Positions 8,304-16,009 of a DNA stretch of 50,753 nucleotides are shown in pieces. The stretch covers positions 1 to 50,753 of the forward strand of contig CANHEA010000009.1 in assembly GCA_947459635.1 (NCBI GenBank), written 5' to 3'. The notes beneath the pieces were generated by a model. The model did no database searches, was not told the DNA's origin, and saw nothing but the letters and a program-made list of their open reading frames with translations. The position numbers and the translations under genes were made by a program. Source of the stretch: Flavobacteriaceae bacterium (GTDB taxonomy: Bacteria > Bacteroidota > Bacteroidia > Flavobacteriales > Flavobacteriaceae). Positions within the stretch are counted from its first letter, which is position 1. Each line of letters begins with the position of its first letter.

Positions 8304-8416
8304 ATGAGATTTAGGATGTACGATATCCGATATTACAAATCCTAAATCAAATCCCCAATATCGCAAATCAAAAATCCAATATCGTAAATCAAAAATCGTA
8401 AATCAAATATCCACTA
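8304..8416. repeat. heptanucleotide array A2 with hairpin head
   Basis: This copy has the same head as A1: GATTTAGGAT at 8308-8317 pairs with ATCCTAAATC at 8339-8348, with the inner GATGTAC and GATATCC units. About ten heptamers (AAATCAA, AAATCCA, ATATCGT) follow. It fills the gap between the convergent RCC1-like and DUF1508 genes right up to the DUF1508 stop codon. Confidence 0.88.
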
Positions 8417-8791
8417 TCAAACCTCATTTTCAAAAACTTCTTCCTCATTCAAAAAGGAAAAACTATTTTCAGAAAAATCCAAAACTTCCGCTTTAGAAGC
8501 ATAATTGATAATTTCCTTAATGCCCTTCTCTAGCATCAATTCGGTCGAGAACTTTCGGCTATGCGCCAAAACCAACCCGTCTTTAGACAGCCTAAAAAAA
8601 TGTTGATTAGAAGCCTTTCTGATTTTTGTAAAAGCAAACAGCACCATATTTTCTTTGATACCCGCAATCATTTGTTCACAATCCCATTTATGCTTGCAGG
8701 GAATACTGGTAAAAATAGTTTTCCCTTTTCGCGTAGCAAAAACAAATTTATAATCACCGTTATATCTTTTACTTATTACAAAAGTACCCAT
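8417..8791 (-). CDS. DUF1508 (YegP-like) protein
   Basis: The 124-aa protein begins MGTFVISKRYNGDYKFVFA and continues RKGKTIFTS, the strand-rich DUF1508 motif; a second, degenerate unit is visible around FFRLSKDGLVLAHSRKFST. Members are small proteins, often of two repeats, linked to stress in E. coli (YegP) but with no proven activity. It reads leftward from 8791 and its stop abuts array A2. There are no obvious partners nearby. Confidence 0.8.
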   Translation of the reverse strand: MGTFVISKRYNGDYKFVFATRKGKTIFTSIPCKHKWDCEQMIAGIKENMVLFAFTKIRKASNQHFFRLSKDGLVLAHSRKFSTELMLEKGIKEIINYASKAEVLDFSENSFSFLNEEEVFENEV

Positions 8792-9239
8792 AGCTACTAT
8801 CAGAAGTTTAGACTAAAATAAAAATACTAGTCGTTGGTTTCAAAAATACACAAAAACCTTTGAATGAAAAATCAAAAAAATACCCTATAGCGTCGATTTA
8901 AACCCGAGCGTAGCCAATTCACGAAGCAATCCGTGCTCCCACACCAATATAACACCACACCAAAAAACGCCTAATCACCACATTAAGCAGCAGTTCCAAA
9001 AAACTATATGAGATTTAGGATGTGCGATATCCAATCTTATAAATCCTAAATCAAAAATCCAATATCGAAAATCACATATCCAATATCCAATATCGCAAAT
9101 CAAATATCCAATATCCAATATCGAAAATCAAATATCCATTGTCCATAAAATCCCTTACATCTCATAAGACAATACCAAAAGAGGATTTGGCGTATAAACA
9201 TCATCACCGCAAAACACACTTGCCATAATAATTCTAATT
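8792..9239. other. intergenic region upstream of the recombinase
   Basis: The 448-bp stretch holds array A3, a conserved pre-array segment around 8963-9007 shared with A1 and A2, and a short REP-like remnant (8885-8935). The recombinase -7 element lies at its right end. No gene seen. Confidence 0.5.
9008..9140. repeat. heptanucleotide array A3 with hairpin head
   Basis: Head GATTTAGGAT at 9012-9021 pairs with ATCCTAAATC at 9043-9052, as in A1 and A2. The right arm runs about 13 heptamers (AAATCAA, AAATCCA, ATATCGA, AAATCAC, ATATCCA) in exact register. Confidence 0.88.
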
Positions 9240-9242
9240 TTG
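9235..9242 (+). promoter_or_regulatory. probable -7 element of the recombinase gene
   Basis: TAATTTTG fits TAnnTTTG and lies 19 bp upstream of the ATG at 9262. Its position overlaps the only in-frame non-ATG start (TTG 9240) of the long reading frame, which argues against that start being used. Confidence 0.4.
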
Positions 9243-9261
9243 CATCCAAAAAACATCAAAC

Positions 9262-10280
9262 ATGGAAAAAAAAGAACAATCATTCAAACAGCCTGCGATG
9301 ATATAGCTGGCTATGCAGCATTTCATTATAAGTTAGTACAGAAAATCTCTTTATTAGGAAGAAGTAAAAGCACACTCGATAGCTATACCAGGCATCTTGC
9401 AAAAGCAGCAGTTTATTGGAATAGTGTTCCAACCAAGGTCGAGGCCCAACAAATAGATGATTACCTATATTATCTACAACAAAACTACGATTCAGCTTCA
9501 GAATCCTATTTCAAATTCACGGTTTATGGTTTGAGATTTGCCTATCGGATGGAAGGACTAAACGATAAATACATTTTATTACCATCAATCAAACGAGAGA
9601 AGAAACTGCCAGTAGTGCTGAGTAAAGACGAGGTTAGGCGACTACTTGCTGCGCCGAAACTACTAAAACACAAAGTCCTAATTGGCTTATTATATGGTTG
9701 CGGGCTTCGCTGTTTTGAAGCCCGAAACATCACCATTCCGGATATCGATTTTGACCGAATGGTTTTACACGTGCGCCAAGGAAAAGGAAAAAAAGACAGG
9801 TATGTTCCGTTAAGTGCTGTTTTGGCTGAGTGGCTGAAAGAATATATTTCCACCGAAAATCCAACGCTGTGGCTCTTCAACGGTCGCCCAGACGGTCGCG
9901 CCGGCGGTGATTTCGACAGTCGATATTCTAATCGCGGGATCAATTGGGCCATACATCAAGCGGCAAAAAAAGTTCAAATTATCAAAAATATTTCTGTTCA
10001 TACCTTAAGGCATACATTCGCGACCCACCTCCTAGAAGATGGCCTCGATATCGTTAGCATTAAAGATTTGCTCGGACATTCTCGCATTGACGCAACGCTC
10101 ATTTATCTTCATGTGGCACAATATGACAGAGTAAAATCATTTAGCCCACTGGATACGCTTTACCGTCTCAAGAATTTAAATTCGTCCTCGCACGACCATG
10201 TCACCTCCTGTGTCTTGAGCAATCATATTCGAGAATGTCCTTGTTGCAGCAAAAGTGGACTGGCGGCCTTGATCGGTTAA
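9262..10280 (+). pseudogene. XerC/D-like tyrosine recombinase with disrupted 5' end
   Basis: The main frame (9240-10280, up to 346 codons) encodes a full tyrosine recombinase: SAM-like N-terminal domain from about residue 24, then catalytic Arg in YGCGLRCFEARN, Lys in GKGKKDRYVPL, HTLRHTFATH, LLGH and Tyr in IYLHVAQ. All six catalytic positions are present. However, that frame has no ATG before residue ~107; its TTG at 9240 sits in a promoter element. An ATG at 9262 gives MEKKEQSFKQPAM then a stop at 9304-9306 in another frame. Losing one G near 9300 (GCGATG-GATATA expected) would explain this and restore PAMDIAGYAAFHYKL, the start I recall for this family. It is isolated, with no transposase or phage genes, and lies between arrays A3 and A4. 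A frameshift mechanism or alternative start cannot be excluded. Confidence 0.7.
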
Positions 10281-10286
10281 TAATTG

Positions 10287-10476
10287 GTAGGATATTGGAT
10301 TTGCGATTTGCGATTTACGATTTACGATATGCGATTTGCGATTTACGATTTACGATATGCGATTTGCGATTTACGATTTACGATATGCGATTTACGATTT
10401 ACGACATCCAAAATCTAATATCCAATATCTAATATCTAATATTCAATATCTAATATTCAATATCTAATATCCAATG
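10287..10476. repeat. heptanucleotide array A4, long inverted arms
   Basis: Starting 6 bp after the recombinase stop, about 17 GATnnnn heptamers (GATTTGC, GATTTAC, GATATGC in a recurring order) run to about 10404. The sense then switches and about ten units of AATATCC/AATATCT/AATATTC follow. The ends GGATATTGGATTT and AAATCTAATATCC are nearly complementary, so the transcript could form a long imperfect hairpin. Confidence 0.9.
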
Positions 10477-10878
10477 TAAACACGCCCCCTGCCCTTATAT
10501 AAAAAACGTAAAAAAACAACGCAGAATCGAAGCGGCAGCGCTCCACGAGCTGACCCGCTTCAGCGGGGAACGGCTTGGGGTCGGGCCCAGCGTCAAGAAA
10601 ATGTCCAGTGGACATTTTTAGCGCAGGAGCCAGCAGGCGCGCTGGCCATGAATTCCTGAAATCACAAATTCACAAATACCACTAAAAAAACAAACAAAAA
10701 CGTCTAAAATTACCGAGTACCCGTTTGCACCGTGAACCCGTCATCATATTTTCTCCGTTGTAAATCACACAAAGCATTTTGCGTTGGGAGAAGGGAGTGA
10801 CCACCGAGTGAAGCATGAACGGCTGTGGTCGCGATAGTCAAAATGGGTTGTGATGATTTACAGGATAAAATATGGAGA
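10477..10878. other. gene-free region with repeat fragment
   Basis: No gene is seen. CCCGCT-TC-AGCGGG at 10554-10567 is a short hairpin. Positions 10586-10656 are a diverged partial copy of the tandem repeat found at 10879-11249, including the palindrome AAAATGTCC-AGT-GGACATTTT at 10598-10618. Confidence 0.6.
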
Positions 10879-11269
10879 CTTGACTTTTTGTTTCTTTTGT
10901 GTCAAGACAAAAGAAAAGAAAACGATAGCGGATTGTAAATCCGCACAATCTTGATTCTTTTCATTTAGGATTCAAGAATAATCTGACCGGGCCAAGCGTC
11001 AAGAAAATGTCCAGTGGACATTTTTAGCGAAAGAGCCAGCAGGCGCGATGGCCATGAATTCATAGCCTTGACTTTTTGTTTCTTTTGTGTCAAGACAAAA
11101 GAAAACGATAGCGGATTGTAAATCCGCACAATCTTGATTCTTTTCATTTAGGAGTCAAGAATAATCTGACCGGGCCAAGCGTCAAGAAAATGTCCAGTGG
11201 ACATTTTTAGCGAAAGAGCCAGCAGGCGCGATGGCCATGAATTCATAGCCTTGATTTTTTGTTTCTTTT
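10879..11269. repeat. tandem repeat of 188 and 183 bp plus partial third copy
   Basis: Unit 1 is 10879-11066, unit 2 is 11067-11249, and the first ~20 bp of a third copy follow. The units differ mainly by a 5-bp indel in a run of AAAAG. Each contains a REP-like hairpin GCGGATT-GTA-AATCCGC (10928-10944, 11111-11127) and a palindrome AAAATGTCC-AGT-GGACATTTT (11004-11024, 11187-11207). No open reading frame of known type is present. It looks like a recent duplication of a dispersed intergenic element. Confidence 0.88.
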
Positions 11270-11305
11270 AGCGCACCTCTTTAATATTTATTAGAGGTGT
11301 TCGCT
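11270..11305. repeat. inverted repeat, possible stable hairpin
   Basis: AGCG-CACCTCT at 11270-11280 pairs with AGAGGTG at 11293-11299 and CGCT at 11302-11305, with a 2-nt bulge. The loop is AT-rich and could pair further. It directly follows the tandem repeat. No T-run follows, so it is not a clear terminator. Confidence 0.5.
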
Positions 11306-11484
11306 GAATCTCCTTCGTCGATTTGTGTCAAAACACATCGCAAATGCACCAAACTCCACTAAAAAATAGTATCTGTGCCGTAAAAGAAAAGAAACACCCT
11401 ACCACAAGTTTACTTCTCAACCCCGCTCGCACGTCATTCACCCCCACAACCTAACAAAATACGCCCAATACCTAAAATAATAAA

Positions 11485-11492
11485 TAATTTTG
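11485..11492 (+). promoter_or_regulatory. probable -7 element for the 11547 gene
   Basis: TAATTTTG fits the TAnnTTTG consensus 54 bp upstream of the GTG start at 11547. The preceding ~90 bp hold nothing else recognisable. Confidence 0.4.
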
Positions 11493-11546
11493 TTTAGATT
11501 TGAGTCCGAAAGCAAAAGACGATTTACTCACTTTAAGAAAAAACAC

Positions 11547-12368
11547 GTGAAAAAAATTCTATTTATCCCAATGACAATGCTATTGGTAACAATCAACTGC
11601 TCCGCGCAAATGAGTCCACCAACGCAACAAGTCAACACGAATCACCCCACAAACAATAATTTACCAGATAGCAATGTCATCACTTTCAGCGAGTATCCGC
11701 CAGAGACGATAATTACGACACAATACCTCAACGAAGGCGTCGTATTTTCCGGTTTTAACGGTTCAAATCCTCCTGTAATTTATGATTATGGTACTGGCTC
11801 GTATGGATCCATATTGCATAGCGATACTTGGTACTTGCCATTCCGTGTTGATTTCGTCGATCCAGCAAACCCATCACAATATCAACTGGCGAGCAAAATT
11901 GAATTCGACAATGCCATCAATTCAGCCGCAGAAATCGATTATGTGAATGTCGATGTCTATGACAGCAATGGCATATTGTTGCGTCACTATTTGAGCACCA
12001 GTTTTGAACATGTGGTAATTGATCTGGGAGTGGCTTCGGCTGCTTATATGACAATAGATGATGAAAACGCTACCGCATTCATCTTCGATAACCTATTCGT
12101 TACTTTTGATAACTTAGCCACAAATCAGAATACAGCACAGGGTTATACGGTCTTACCTAATCCATGCGCTGAGGCATTAAGAATCACGGCACCACTAAAT
12201 GAAGCAACAGAAATTAGTATCTATAGCCTAACTGGCACAAAACTTTTGACACAATCATTTACCCAAACGACAACCATCAATACCGCAAGTCTTCCTGCTG
12301 GAATGTACTTGTACACGATGACCAATAAAAACGGTGCTGTCAATTCAGGTAAGATTGTAAAATACTAG
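11547..12368 (+). CDS. secreted protein with T9SS sorting domain
   Basis: I place the start at GTG 11547, because this gives a normal signal peptide (KKILFIPMTMLLVTINCSAQ); the longer frame from 11490 would begin inside a promoter element. The mature protein is about 250 aa. Residues about 35-190 form a beta-rich domain (ITFSEYPPETIITTQYLNEG; FDNAINSAAEIDYVNVDVYD; IDDENATAFIFDNLFV), similar in style to lectin-like domains of surface proteins, but I cannot name the family. The C-terminus (VLPNPCAEALRI, ISIYSLTGTKLL, LPAGMYLYTM, GKIVKY) is a type A T9SS sorting domain. No enzyme motif is apparent. Confidence 0.8.
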   Translation: MKKILFIPMTMLLVTINCSAQMSPPTQQVNTNHPTNNNLPDSNVITFSEYPPETIITTQYLNEGVVFSGFNGSNPPVIYDYGTGSYGSILHSDTWYLPFRVDFVDPANPSQYQLASKIEFDNAINSAAEIDYVNVDVYDSNGILLRHYLSTSFEHVVIDLGVASAAYMTIDDENATAFIFDNLFVTFDNLATNQNTAQGYTVLPNPCAEALRITAPLNEATEISIYSLTGTKLLTQSFTQTTTINTASLPAGMYLYTMTNKNGAVNSGKIVKY

Positions 12369-12430
12369 ATGCCATTGTACGGATTGCAGTAGCGGTGTAG
12401 CGTTAGCTGTTTCAATGGTAACTTATCTAG

Positions 12431-12592
12431 ATAATGATATACGATTTGGAATTTGGATATTAGATTTACGATAGGAGAATTACGATAGGAGATTTTGGAT
12501 ATTGGATGTTTGATTTACGATAAACGAAATCCAATATCCAATATCCAATATCTAATATCCAATATCCAATATCTAAAATCAAATATCTTAAC
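12431..12592. repeat. heptanucleotide array A5, inverted arms
   Basis: The left arm runs GATATAC, GATTTGG, ATATTAG, GATTTAC, GATAGGA and similar to about 12527. The right arm is a run of AATATCC/AATATCT heptamers ending at about 12592. GGATATTGGAT near 12493 is the exact complement of ATCCAATATCC near 12529. It occupies most of the 383-bp gap between two secreted-protein genes; the remaining ~160 bp before 12752 show no gene. Confidence 0.88.
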
Positions 12593-12751
12593 ATTTAATC
12601 TAGTATATTCTATAATTTTTACTTAAGTTTACAACTCCCTCATCTTCCCCTTTTACTTTCCGGCAACAAACTAGTTTCTATTTGCAGAATAAGTGCGTAA
12701 TAGCGCTATGGTTTTACTGTTTCAATTCTAACAACTCTAAAATCGCAGCGC

Positions 12752-13696
12752 ATGAAAAAAAACTACTTCTTTAGCTTTCTAGCATTTTGTACCACATTAT
12801 TGGCGGAAGCGCAACCTACCCTTACATCATCAGAGATCACCAATTATGCCGCAACCATCTACAGTGTTCCAGAAGTTGCAGGAACCATAATAACTGACGC
12901 CGGTCCGAACCAAACCTGGGATTATAGTGCACTTATTCCTTCCACGGAGTTTTCACCCGCTTATTATATCAGTACCATTCCTGTAAATTCAGCGCCTTTT
13001 TATACGTCTTTTCCAAACACGAACTATTGTCAAAAAGCATCTATTACTGTCAATGAGGTGCTATATGAAAGCTACGGTTATGCCAACCTAAGTCCAGCAG
13101 GAATTGAGACTTTTGGCTCAAGTGATCCACTTGAAATTACAACGGAGTACACCGATACTCCTTTTACGCCATTGCCACTAGTTTTCGGCCAAATGTATTC
13201 AGATACATTTCAAAGCACTACAGATGTTAGTCCAAGTACGACCGAAAGCACCTATGATGCCTATGGAACGCTAATTACGTACTTTGGAACCTATTCAAAT
13301 GTAATTAGATTAAAACAACTAAGAGAAACTTATACGGGCTATAGCTTTATCAAAGTGAATCCCTATAGTCCACTAATGTCTATTACGGTTGACAATACAA
13401 CCGGCGATGTGATTGGTGTTAACGTATATGACACCTCTGGTTTGGCTACCAATCAAACGGTGGCAAATCCAGCAGTGATGCTATACCCCAACCCAACAAA
13501 ATCCGTCCTAAACCTTCAATTACCAAACAATACCGCAATCGACAAGATTACCATCACCGACCTAACCGGCAAAATAGTAATGGAACAAAGTCAAAACACA
13601 GGTACCACAAATGTTGAAAATCTGGCCAATGGCATATACATTCTAGAAGCCTTTTCTGGAGATAAAAAATTTGAAACTAAATTTATCAAACAATAA
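12752..13696 (+). CDS. T9SS-exported protein, tandem paralog 1
   Basis: The 314-aa protein has a signal peptide (to about residue 20, SFLAFCTTLLAEAQ) and an N-terminal domain of about 200 residues shared with the next two genes: a motif of the type AGPNQTWDYS near 45-55, F-x-NYCQKAS-like at about 85-100, and TYDAYGTLITYFGTYSNVIRLK near 170-190. The last ~75 residues are a type A T9SS sorting domain (LYPNPTKSVLNL to KFETKFIKQ). The function is unknown. It is the first of three co-directional genes spaced by 11-12 bp, so they likely form an operon. Confidence 0.85.
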   Translation: MKKNYFFSFLAFCTTLLAEAQPTLTSSEITNYAATIYSVPEVAGTIITDAGPNQTWDYSALIPSTEFSPAYYISTIPVNSAPFYTSFPNTNYCQKASITVNEVLYESYGYANLSPAGIETFGSSDPLEITTEYTDTPFTPLPLVFGQMYSDTFQSTTDVSPSTTESTYDAYGTLITYFGTYSNVIRLKQLRETYTGYSFIKVNPYSPLMSITVDNTTGDVIGVNVYDTSGLATNQTVANPAVMLYPNPTKSVLNLQLPNNTAIDKITITDLTGKIVMEQSQNTGTTNVENLANGIYILEAFSGDKKFETKFIKQ

Positions 13697-13707
13697 AACA
13701 GCCAATC

Positions 13708-14649
13708 ATGAAAAATAACTACTTCGCATGCGTCTTATTACTAACCTCTGGATTCTTTGCTATCGCACAACCCGTGGTTACCTCCGCTTCATTTCAAGAT
13801 TTTTCAGTAAGAGCGCATTCTGTATCTGATTTTACTGGAATAACAGTGGGAAATGCCGGCGCAAACCAAACCTGGAACTATAGTTCAGTGATTACCGACC
13901 CGCCGTTTGTTTATTTAAAATCTATTCCTGAAAGTGCAGCACCTGCACATAGTCAAATCCCGGAGGCAAATTATTTCATTAACGTCTCCTCTATTTTTAA
14001 TAATGTAATTTATCAAAATTTCAGTTATATAAAAATAACCTCATCAGGCTATGAGCCACTCGGAACAATCAATTCAGCAGGAGATTTTGAAGGCTACATC
14101 GACACACCATTAGTGCCACTTCCGTTAAGTTATACAAACAGCTTTGTCAATAGCGAGCAACTAACTTCAGACCCTATACTCTCAGTTTCAACAAGTACAT
14201 ATGACGCGTACGGAAGCCTTTATACTCCCTATGGTACTTTTACGAATGTTGTTCGAATCAAAGAGGAGGATGACATTTCTACCTCCTATAGTTGGTACAA
14301 ATTTGATCCTTACACGCCATTAATGAGTATTGATGTTTCAAATGCAACTGGCCTAATAACCGATGTTGTGATCTGGGAAAATTCTCCAGGTCTCGCCACA
14401 AACCAAGTCATTGCTGCTGACTCCAAAATTTCCATTTTCCCGAATCCAGCAAACAATATCTTAAACCTTAAATTACCAAACAATACAACGATCGACAAGA
14501 TCACCATCACCGACCTAACGGGTAAAATAGTAAAAGAACAAAGTCAAAACACAGCAGTCATCAATGTTGAAAATCTTGCAAATGGAATTTATATCCTGCA
14601 AGCCACCTCAGGAACAAATTCGTTCGAAACTAAATTTATAAAACAATAA
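13708..14649 (+). CDS. T9SS-exported protein, tandem paralog 2
   Basis: The 313-aa protein shares the layout of its neighbours: a signal peptide (about 1-20), AGANQTWNYSSV near 50, STYDAYGSLYTPYGTFTNVVRIKE near 170-192, and the sorting domain with FPNPANNILNLKLPNNTTI and TDLTGKIVKEQSQNT. The sorting domain is almost identical to those of paralogs 1 and 3, far more so than the N-terminal domain. It starts 11 bp after paralog 1. The family and substrate are unknown to me; export to the cell surface or medium is the only firm inference. Confidence 0.85.
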   Translation: MKNNYFACVLLLTSGFFAIAQPVVTSASFQDFSVRAHSVSDFTGITVGNAGANQTWNYSSVITDPPFVYLKSIPESAAPAHSQIPEANYFINVSSIFNNVIYQNFSYIKITSSGYEPLGTINSAGDFEGYIDTPLVPLPLSYTNSFVNSEQLTSDPILSVSTSTYDAYGSLYTPYGTFTNVVRIKEEDDISTSYSWYKFDPYTPLMSIDVSNATGLITDVVIWENSPGLATNQVIAADSKISIFPNPANNILNLKLPNNTTIDKITITDLTGKIVKEQSQNTAVINVENLANGIYILQATSGTNSFETKFIKQ

Positions 14650-14661
14650 AACACTACCATC

Positions 14662-15558
14662 ATGACAAAAAACTACTTATTCTTATTCCTAATTGCAATG
14701 AGCTTTACTGCGGGCTACAGCCAACCACAACTCAACGCCTCTAATTTTCCATCAAATTATTCGGCGCTGGTTTATGATGCCGATGTTACTGGCTTAAGTG
14801 CAGGTAATGCAGGAGCAAACCAAGTCTGGAACTATGGTTCGGTCCCGACAACTTATAATTATGCCATAATTAAGATACCAGTCGAATCCGCTCCTTTCGC
14901 AAGTACCTTTCCAACAGCCAACTATTGCTGGAAATACGTGTTCACAGACGCTAACAATTACTTTTTTTTTAATTTAAACAATAGTGCTTTTGAAAATATT
15001 GGATTTACAGATGAGCTATCAGTGTGGAGTGATTTCAGTCCAAACACACAAACCATATTTACATTTCCATACACTTATAACACAATTGTGGATGATACCT
15101 ATCAAACTTTAGGTGATCCTGCAATAAATAATTATTCCAACCAATATGATGCTTATGGCACCATCATCACGCCGTTTGGTGTCTATAATAATGCAATACG
15201 ATTAAGAAGTGGTGACTACTATGATTGGTTTAATGTCAATCCATTTTATCTCATCGCCTCAGGAGATTTCGTAAATTCATTGACCTTCTATCAAACCAAT
15301 CCTTTGGCTACAGTTCAGTCTATCGCCGATAACCAAATTGCAGTATACCCCAACCCAACAAACGGTATACTAAATCTAAAATTTCCAAACAATACAACGA
15401 TCGACAAGATTACCATTACCGACCTAACGGGCAAAATGGTACAAGAACAAAGTCAAAACACAGAGTTCATCAATGTTGAAAATTTAGCCACTGGAATTTA
15501 TATCCTGCAAGCAACTTCAGGAACTAATTCGTTCGAAACTAAATTTGTGAAACAATAA
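14662..15558 (+). CDS. T9SS-exported protein, tandem paralog 3
   Basis: The 298-aa protein is the shortest of the three. It has a signal peptide (about 1-20), NAGANQVWNYGSV near 50, NYCWKYVF near 90, QYDAYGTIITPFGVYNNAIRLR near 165-187, and a C-terminal sorting domain (YPNPTNGILNLKFPNNTTI to SFETKFVKQ). It starts 12 bp after paralog 2. Two hairpins follow the gene, but neither has a clear T-run. Confidence 0.85.
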   Translation: MTKNYLFLFLIAMSFTAGYSQPQLNASNFPSNYSALVYDADVTGLSAGNAGANQVWNYGSVPTTYNYAIIKIPVESAPFASTFPTANYCWKYVFTDANNYFFFNLNNSAFENIGFTDELSVWSDFSPNTQTIFTFPYTYNTIVDDTYQTLGDPAINNYSNQYDAYGTIITPFGVYNNAIRLRSGDYYDWFNVNPFYLIASGDFVNSLTFYQTNPLATVQSIADNQIAVYPNPTNGILNLKFPNNTTIDKITITDLTGKMVQEQSQNTEFINVENLATGIYILQATSGTNSFETKFVKQ

Positions 15559-15566
15559 AAAGAAGC

Positions 15567-15640
15567 AGGCGCGAGCGATAGCCTAATACTCGTGCCTACC
15601 CTTAGACCCAAAGGCAAGGATTTCTACCGCAGTATTGCGG
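15567..15640. repeat. two REP-like hairpins after the tandem paralogs
   Basis: AGGCGCGAG (15567-15575) pairs with CTCGTGCCT (15589-15597) with one G-T pair. CCGCA-GTAT-TGCGG at 15627-15640 is a perfect 5-bp stem. They may be REP-type extragenic palindromes or help stabilise the upstream mRNA end. Confidence 0.45.
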
Positions 15641-15697
15641 ACTGTCGAAATAACCCATACTAAAATCTAGAAAAAGAACAAGCCTAACTGCTAAGAA

Positions 15698-15997
15698 ATG
15701 ACCGGCAAAATTAGATACGAATTCAAAGCAATCCTCTGGCAACACACAGGCGCTGGAGGTTGGCATTTTATATCCCTGCCCGAAACAACTTCCACCGAAA
15801 TTAGAACCCTACTCAAATCCTCCGAAGAAGGCTGGGGTCGACTCAAAGCCACTGCAAAAATCGGCAACGCCAAATGGGAAACCGCCATTTGGTTCGACAC
15901 GAAAAAAAATACGTATTTATTGCCAATCAAAGCAACGATTAGAAGTAAGGAAAATCTCCTTCTTGGTGCAGAGATCGCTGTTATTGTTTCGGTTTAG
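15698..15997 (+). CDS. DUF1905 protein
   Basis: The 99-aa protein matches the DUF1905 pattern: YEFKAILWQHTGAGGWHFISLP at about 6-27, a Gly-rich GWGRLKATAKIGNAKWETAIWFD centre, and YLLPIKATIRSKENL near 72-86. This small beta-barrel family is widespread, sometimes fused to YdeI-type domains, and has no established function. No operon partner is evident: the next gene is convergent with a 12-bp gap. Confidence 0.85.
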   Translation: MTGKIRYEFKAILWQHTGAGGWHFISLPETTSTEIRTLLKSSEEGWGRLKATAKIGNAKWETAIWFDTKKNTYLLPIKATIRSKENLLLGAEIAVIVSV

Positions 15998-16009
15998 CCA
16001 ACTAGTGAC

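Noticed and set aside
9266..9273. Programmed -1 frameshift on the A8 run of the recombinase
   Set aside because: Slippage there would drop the FKQPAM segment that fits the family; a single-base loss near 9300 explains the data better. Not fully excluded.
10235..10432. Open frame with repeated RFTIYDLR-like peptide
   Set aside because: It begins inside the recombinase gene in another frame and then reads the heptamer array A4.
10965..11147. 60-codon open frame on the minus strand in the tandem repeat
   Set aside because: It lies across a palindromic intergenic repeat copied in tandem; I read it as repeat DNA that is often misannotated.
6591..12592. CRISPR array
   Set aside because: Units are 7 bp with no unique spacers of 25-40 bp, and there are no cas genes in the window.
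15559..15697. tRNA or small structured RNA after the tandem paralogs
   Set aside because: Two short hairpins only; no cloverleaf, T-loop or CCA-like end.
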